This document shows positions 6,939 through 8,187 of a DNA stretch of 8,187 bases, one piece after another (position 1 is the first letter of the stretch; each line of letters starts with the position of its first letter). The stretch spans positions 1 to 8,187 of the forward strand of contig JAVHXR010000107.1 in the NCBI GenBank assembly GCA_031119515.1. Reading direction: 5' to 3'. Source of the DNA: Propionicimonas sp. Lineage in GTDB: Bacteria; Actinomycetota; Actinomycetes; Propionibacteriales; Propionibacteriaceae. The translations under genes were made by a program, and so were the position numbers. The notes under the pieces are model-generated. The model made no database searches and was not told the DNA's origin. It saw only the letters and a program-made list of their open reading frames with translations.

Positions 6939-7733
6939 ATGCCCGCAGCCCGCCCGACCGGACCGACGACCGCGCTGGTGCCGGCGCGCTGGCGGTCCGA
7001 CCGGCTGCTGTGCTCGCAACTCTCCCTGCTCGACGGGGCGGGCGTGGTTGCGGACGACGACGCCCTGCTCCTCCTGCCGGCGGTTGCCGACGGCCCGTCC
7101 ATCTCCGGCTACGGACCGGGGAGCGGACGACTGCTGGCAGGACTGGTCGAACGCGGCGAGGTCGCTGCCCCGCTGCGCTGGCTCGACCTGCCCCGCGAGG
7201 CCCGGCTGGACGCCGACAGCTGCGCACGCCTCGCCGTCGAGCCACTGCCGGGATGGGACTGGATGGTCGCGACCCGGCCCCCGACGGCACCGACCCTGCC
7301 GGTGGTGCGGCTCGACCTGGCCCGGCACCGGGGTGCGATCGAGGACTGCCTGGCCGAGGCCAACCCCGGCACCTGGGCGAGGCCGGGCGCCGACGACGAC
7401 CTGGGCTGGTGGGGGGTGCGTGGACCCGACGGCCTGCTCGGCGTGATCGGCGCGAGCCGGCGGGACGGTGCCCGCCCCGGTTCGACGAGCTGGCACCTGC
7501 ACGGGCTCGGGGTCCGCCCGTCGGCGCGGGGGCGGGGCCACGGCGGCGCGCTCACCGCGGCCGCCACCCGGGCCGGTCTGGCCGGCGGGGCGGACTGGGT
7601 CTCGCTCGGGGTGTGGGCGGACAACCGGACCGCGATCGATCTCTACCACCGACTCGGCTTCGCGACCGAGCACCGGCGGGGCTCCTACCAACCCCGGAGC
7701 CGGCCGGTCGCCACCGCCCGCGGCTGCGGATAG
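6939..7733 (+). CDS. GNAT-family acetyltransferase with an unrecognised N-terminal half
   Basis: Predicted to transfer an acyl group from acetyl-CoA (or another acyl-CoA) to an amine. The GNAT fold occupies about residues 120-250 of 264. Motif A, the CoA-pyrophosphate loop, is LHGLGVRPSARGRGHG (187-202, with RGRGHG fitting the R/Q-x-x-G-x-G/A rule). Motif B is WADNRTAIDLYHRLGF (226-241), whose Tyr lies where the usual general acid is found. Residues 1-115 form no domain I can name; they are rich in Leu, Ala and Asp and may be a degenerate second GNAT-like or substrate-binding region. The ATG at 6939 has an AGGAAG ribosome site 6 nt upstream (6927-6932). It is divergent from the nitroreductase, with 112 bp between them, and is followed after 38 bp by the alcohol dehydrogenase start, which seems to have its own promoter. 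The substrate is unknown. Confidence 0.9.
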   Translation: MPAARPTGPTTALVPARWRSDRLLCSQLSLLDGAGVVADDDALLLLPAVADGPSISGYGPGSGRLLAGLVERGEVAAPLRWLDLPREARLDADSCARLAVEPLPGWDWMVATRPPTAPTLPVVRLDLARHRGAIEDCLAEANPGTWARPGADDDLGWWGVRGPDGLLGVIGASRRDGARPGSTSWHLHGLGVRPSARGRGHGGALTAAATRAGLAGGADWVSLGVWADNRTAIDLYHRLGFATEHRRGSYQPRSRPVATARGCG

Positions 7734-7745
7734 GCGCTGCGCGCC
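7733..7745 (+). terminator. Weak hairpin just after the acetyltransferase stop
   Basis: GGCGC, loop TGC, GCGCC forms a perfect 5-bp stem beginning at the last base of the TAG stop. No T run follows, and short GC stems arise easily in such GC-rich DNA, so its role in termination is uncertain. Confidence 0.25.
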
Positions 7746-7759
7746 GTCGCCGGCTTCGG

Positions 7760-7765
7760 TATAAC
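7760..7765 (+). promoter_or_regulatory. Probable -10 box of the alcohol dehydrogenase gene
   Basis: TATAAC lies so that the base 7 nt after it is the G of the GTG at 7772, giving a leaderless transcript in the same geometry as the CoA-disulfide reductase promoter. It is one of the few AT-rich hexamers in the window. No convincing -35 box is seen. Confidence 0.5.
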
Positions 7766-7771
7766 GAGAGC

Positions 7772-8187
7772 GTGCGCGCTGTGAGCTACCAGGCGGTCGG
7801 TGGGCCGCTGCTGACCATCGACCTCGACGAGCCCGCCTGCCCGCCCGACGGCGCGGTGATCGGGGTGCGGGCCACCGGGGTCTGCCGGTCGGACTGGCAC
7901 GCCTGGCGCGGGCACGACCCGGTCACGCTGCCCCACGTCCCCGGCCACGAGTTCGCCGGCGTCGTCGTCGCGGTGGGCCCGGCGGTGACCGGTTTCGCGG
8001 TCGGCGACCGGGTGACCGCCCCCTTCGTGAACGGCTGCGGCCGGTGCGGGTACTGCCGGGCCGGGCAGGCCCAGGTGTGTCCCGACCAGTCCCAGCCAGG
8101 GTTCACCCACCACGGCTCGTTTGCCGAGCAGGTCGTCGTCCACCGGGCCGACACCAACCTGGTCCGGCTGCCCGACGACCTCGGCTT
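7772..8187 (+). CDS. Zinc-dependent medium-chain alcohol dehydrogenase, N-terminal part only
   Basis: N-terminal 138 residues of a medium-chain zinc dehydrogenase, cut by the window end; complete members are usually about 340-360 residues. These cytoplasmic enzymes oxidise alcohols or reduce aldehydes and ketones with NAD(P). The GroES-like catalytic domain is intact: catalytic-zinc ligand Cys38 in TGVCRSDWH, the GHEFAG motif (H59, E60), and the structural-zinc lobe CGRCGYCRAGQAQVC with all four cysteines (C89, C92, C95, C103). GSFAEQ follows (115-120), as expected. The Rossmann domain, which would show the cofactor preference, lies outside the window. I start at the GTG at 7772 because the frame begins with the usual short strand there and TATAAC (7760-7765) would place transcription start exactly at it. 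The GTG at 7781 is an alternative, and neither has a strong Shine-Dalgarno. The substrate cannot be decided. Confidence 0.93.
   Translation, partial: MRAVSYQAVGGPLLTIDLDEPACPPDGAVIGVRATGVCRSDWHAWRGHDPVTLPHVPGHEFAGVVVAVGPAVTGFAVGDRVTAPFVNGCGRCGYCRAGQAQVCPDQSQPGFTHHGSFAEQVVVHRADTNLVRLPDDLG

Noticed and set aside
6810..7691. 293-residue open frame on the minus strand
   Set aside because: Opposite the GNAT gene, whose acetyl-CoA motif is clear; the composition is that of a shadow frame, and it overlaps the nitroreductase start.
7685..8143. Minus-strand frame at the right end
   Set aside because: Opposite the alcohol dehydrogenase, whose catalytic and structural zinc ligands are all present on the plus strand.

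Overview
The window is very GC-rich (roughly 70%) and uses codons ending almost always in G or C. Together with a class A PBP of actinobacterial type carrying a C-terminal PASTA-like segment, and several apparently leaderless starts, this points to a high-GC Actinomycetota chromosome. Nocardioides-like Propionibacteriales is my best guess from general look only. No mobile element, tRNA, rRNA, CRISPR or phage feature was seen. Eight protein genes are recognisable; the two at the window edges are cut.

Layout. (1) Positions 1-2174, minus strand: bifunctional transglycosylase/transpeptidase (class A penicillin-binding protein), C-terminus cut by the window edge. (2) Positions 2353-4256, plus strand: a two-gene unit with overlapping stop and start (ATGA), encoding a DEDDh 3'-5' exonuclease and a 440-residue protein that looks like a divergent Pol-beta-fold nucleotidyltransferase. 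A hairpin at the second stop codon may end this unit. (3) Positions 4278-6213, plus strand: a likely persulfide/CoA-disulfide unit. It has a promoter with a CsoR/CstR-type palindrome between the -35 and -10 boxes, then a CoA-disulfide reductase fused to a rhodanese domain, then a 53-residue Cys/His-rich small protein. (4) Positions 6236-6826, minus strand: a nitroreductase-family flavoprotein, convergent with unit 3. (5) Positions 6939-7733, plus strand: a GNAT acetyltransferase with a N-terminal half I do not recognise. (6) From 7772 to the window end, plus strand: a zinc-dependent alcohol dehydrogenase, N-terminal 138 residues only.

How the genes work together. Two groups look functionally linked. 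The exonuclease/nucleotidyltransferase pair is translationally coupled and may act on the 3' ends of one RNA or nucleotide substrate (inference). The CoA-disulfide reductase-rhodanese and its small downstream neighbour look like a persulfide-responsive sulfur unit, because the candidate operator sits inside the promoter. The remaining genes are ordinary chromosomal genes with no evident link. The long open frames opposite the PBP, nucleotidyltransferase and CoA-disulfide reductase genes are GC-driven shadows.
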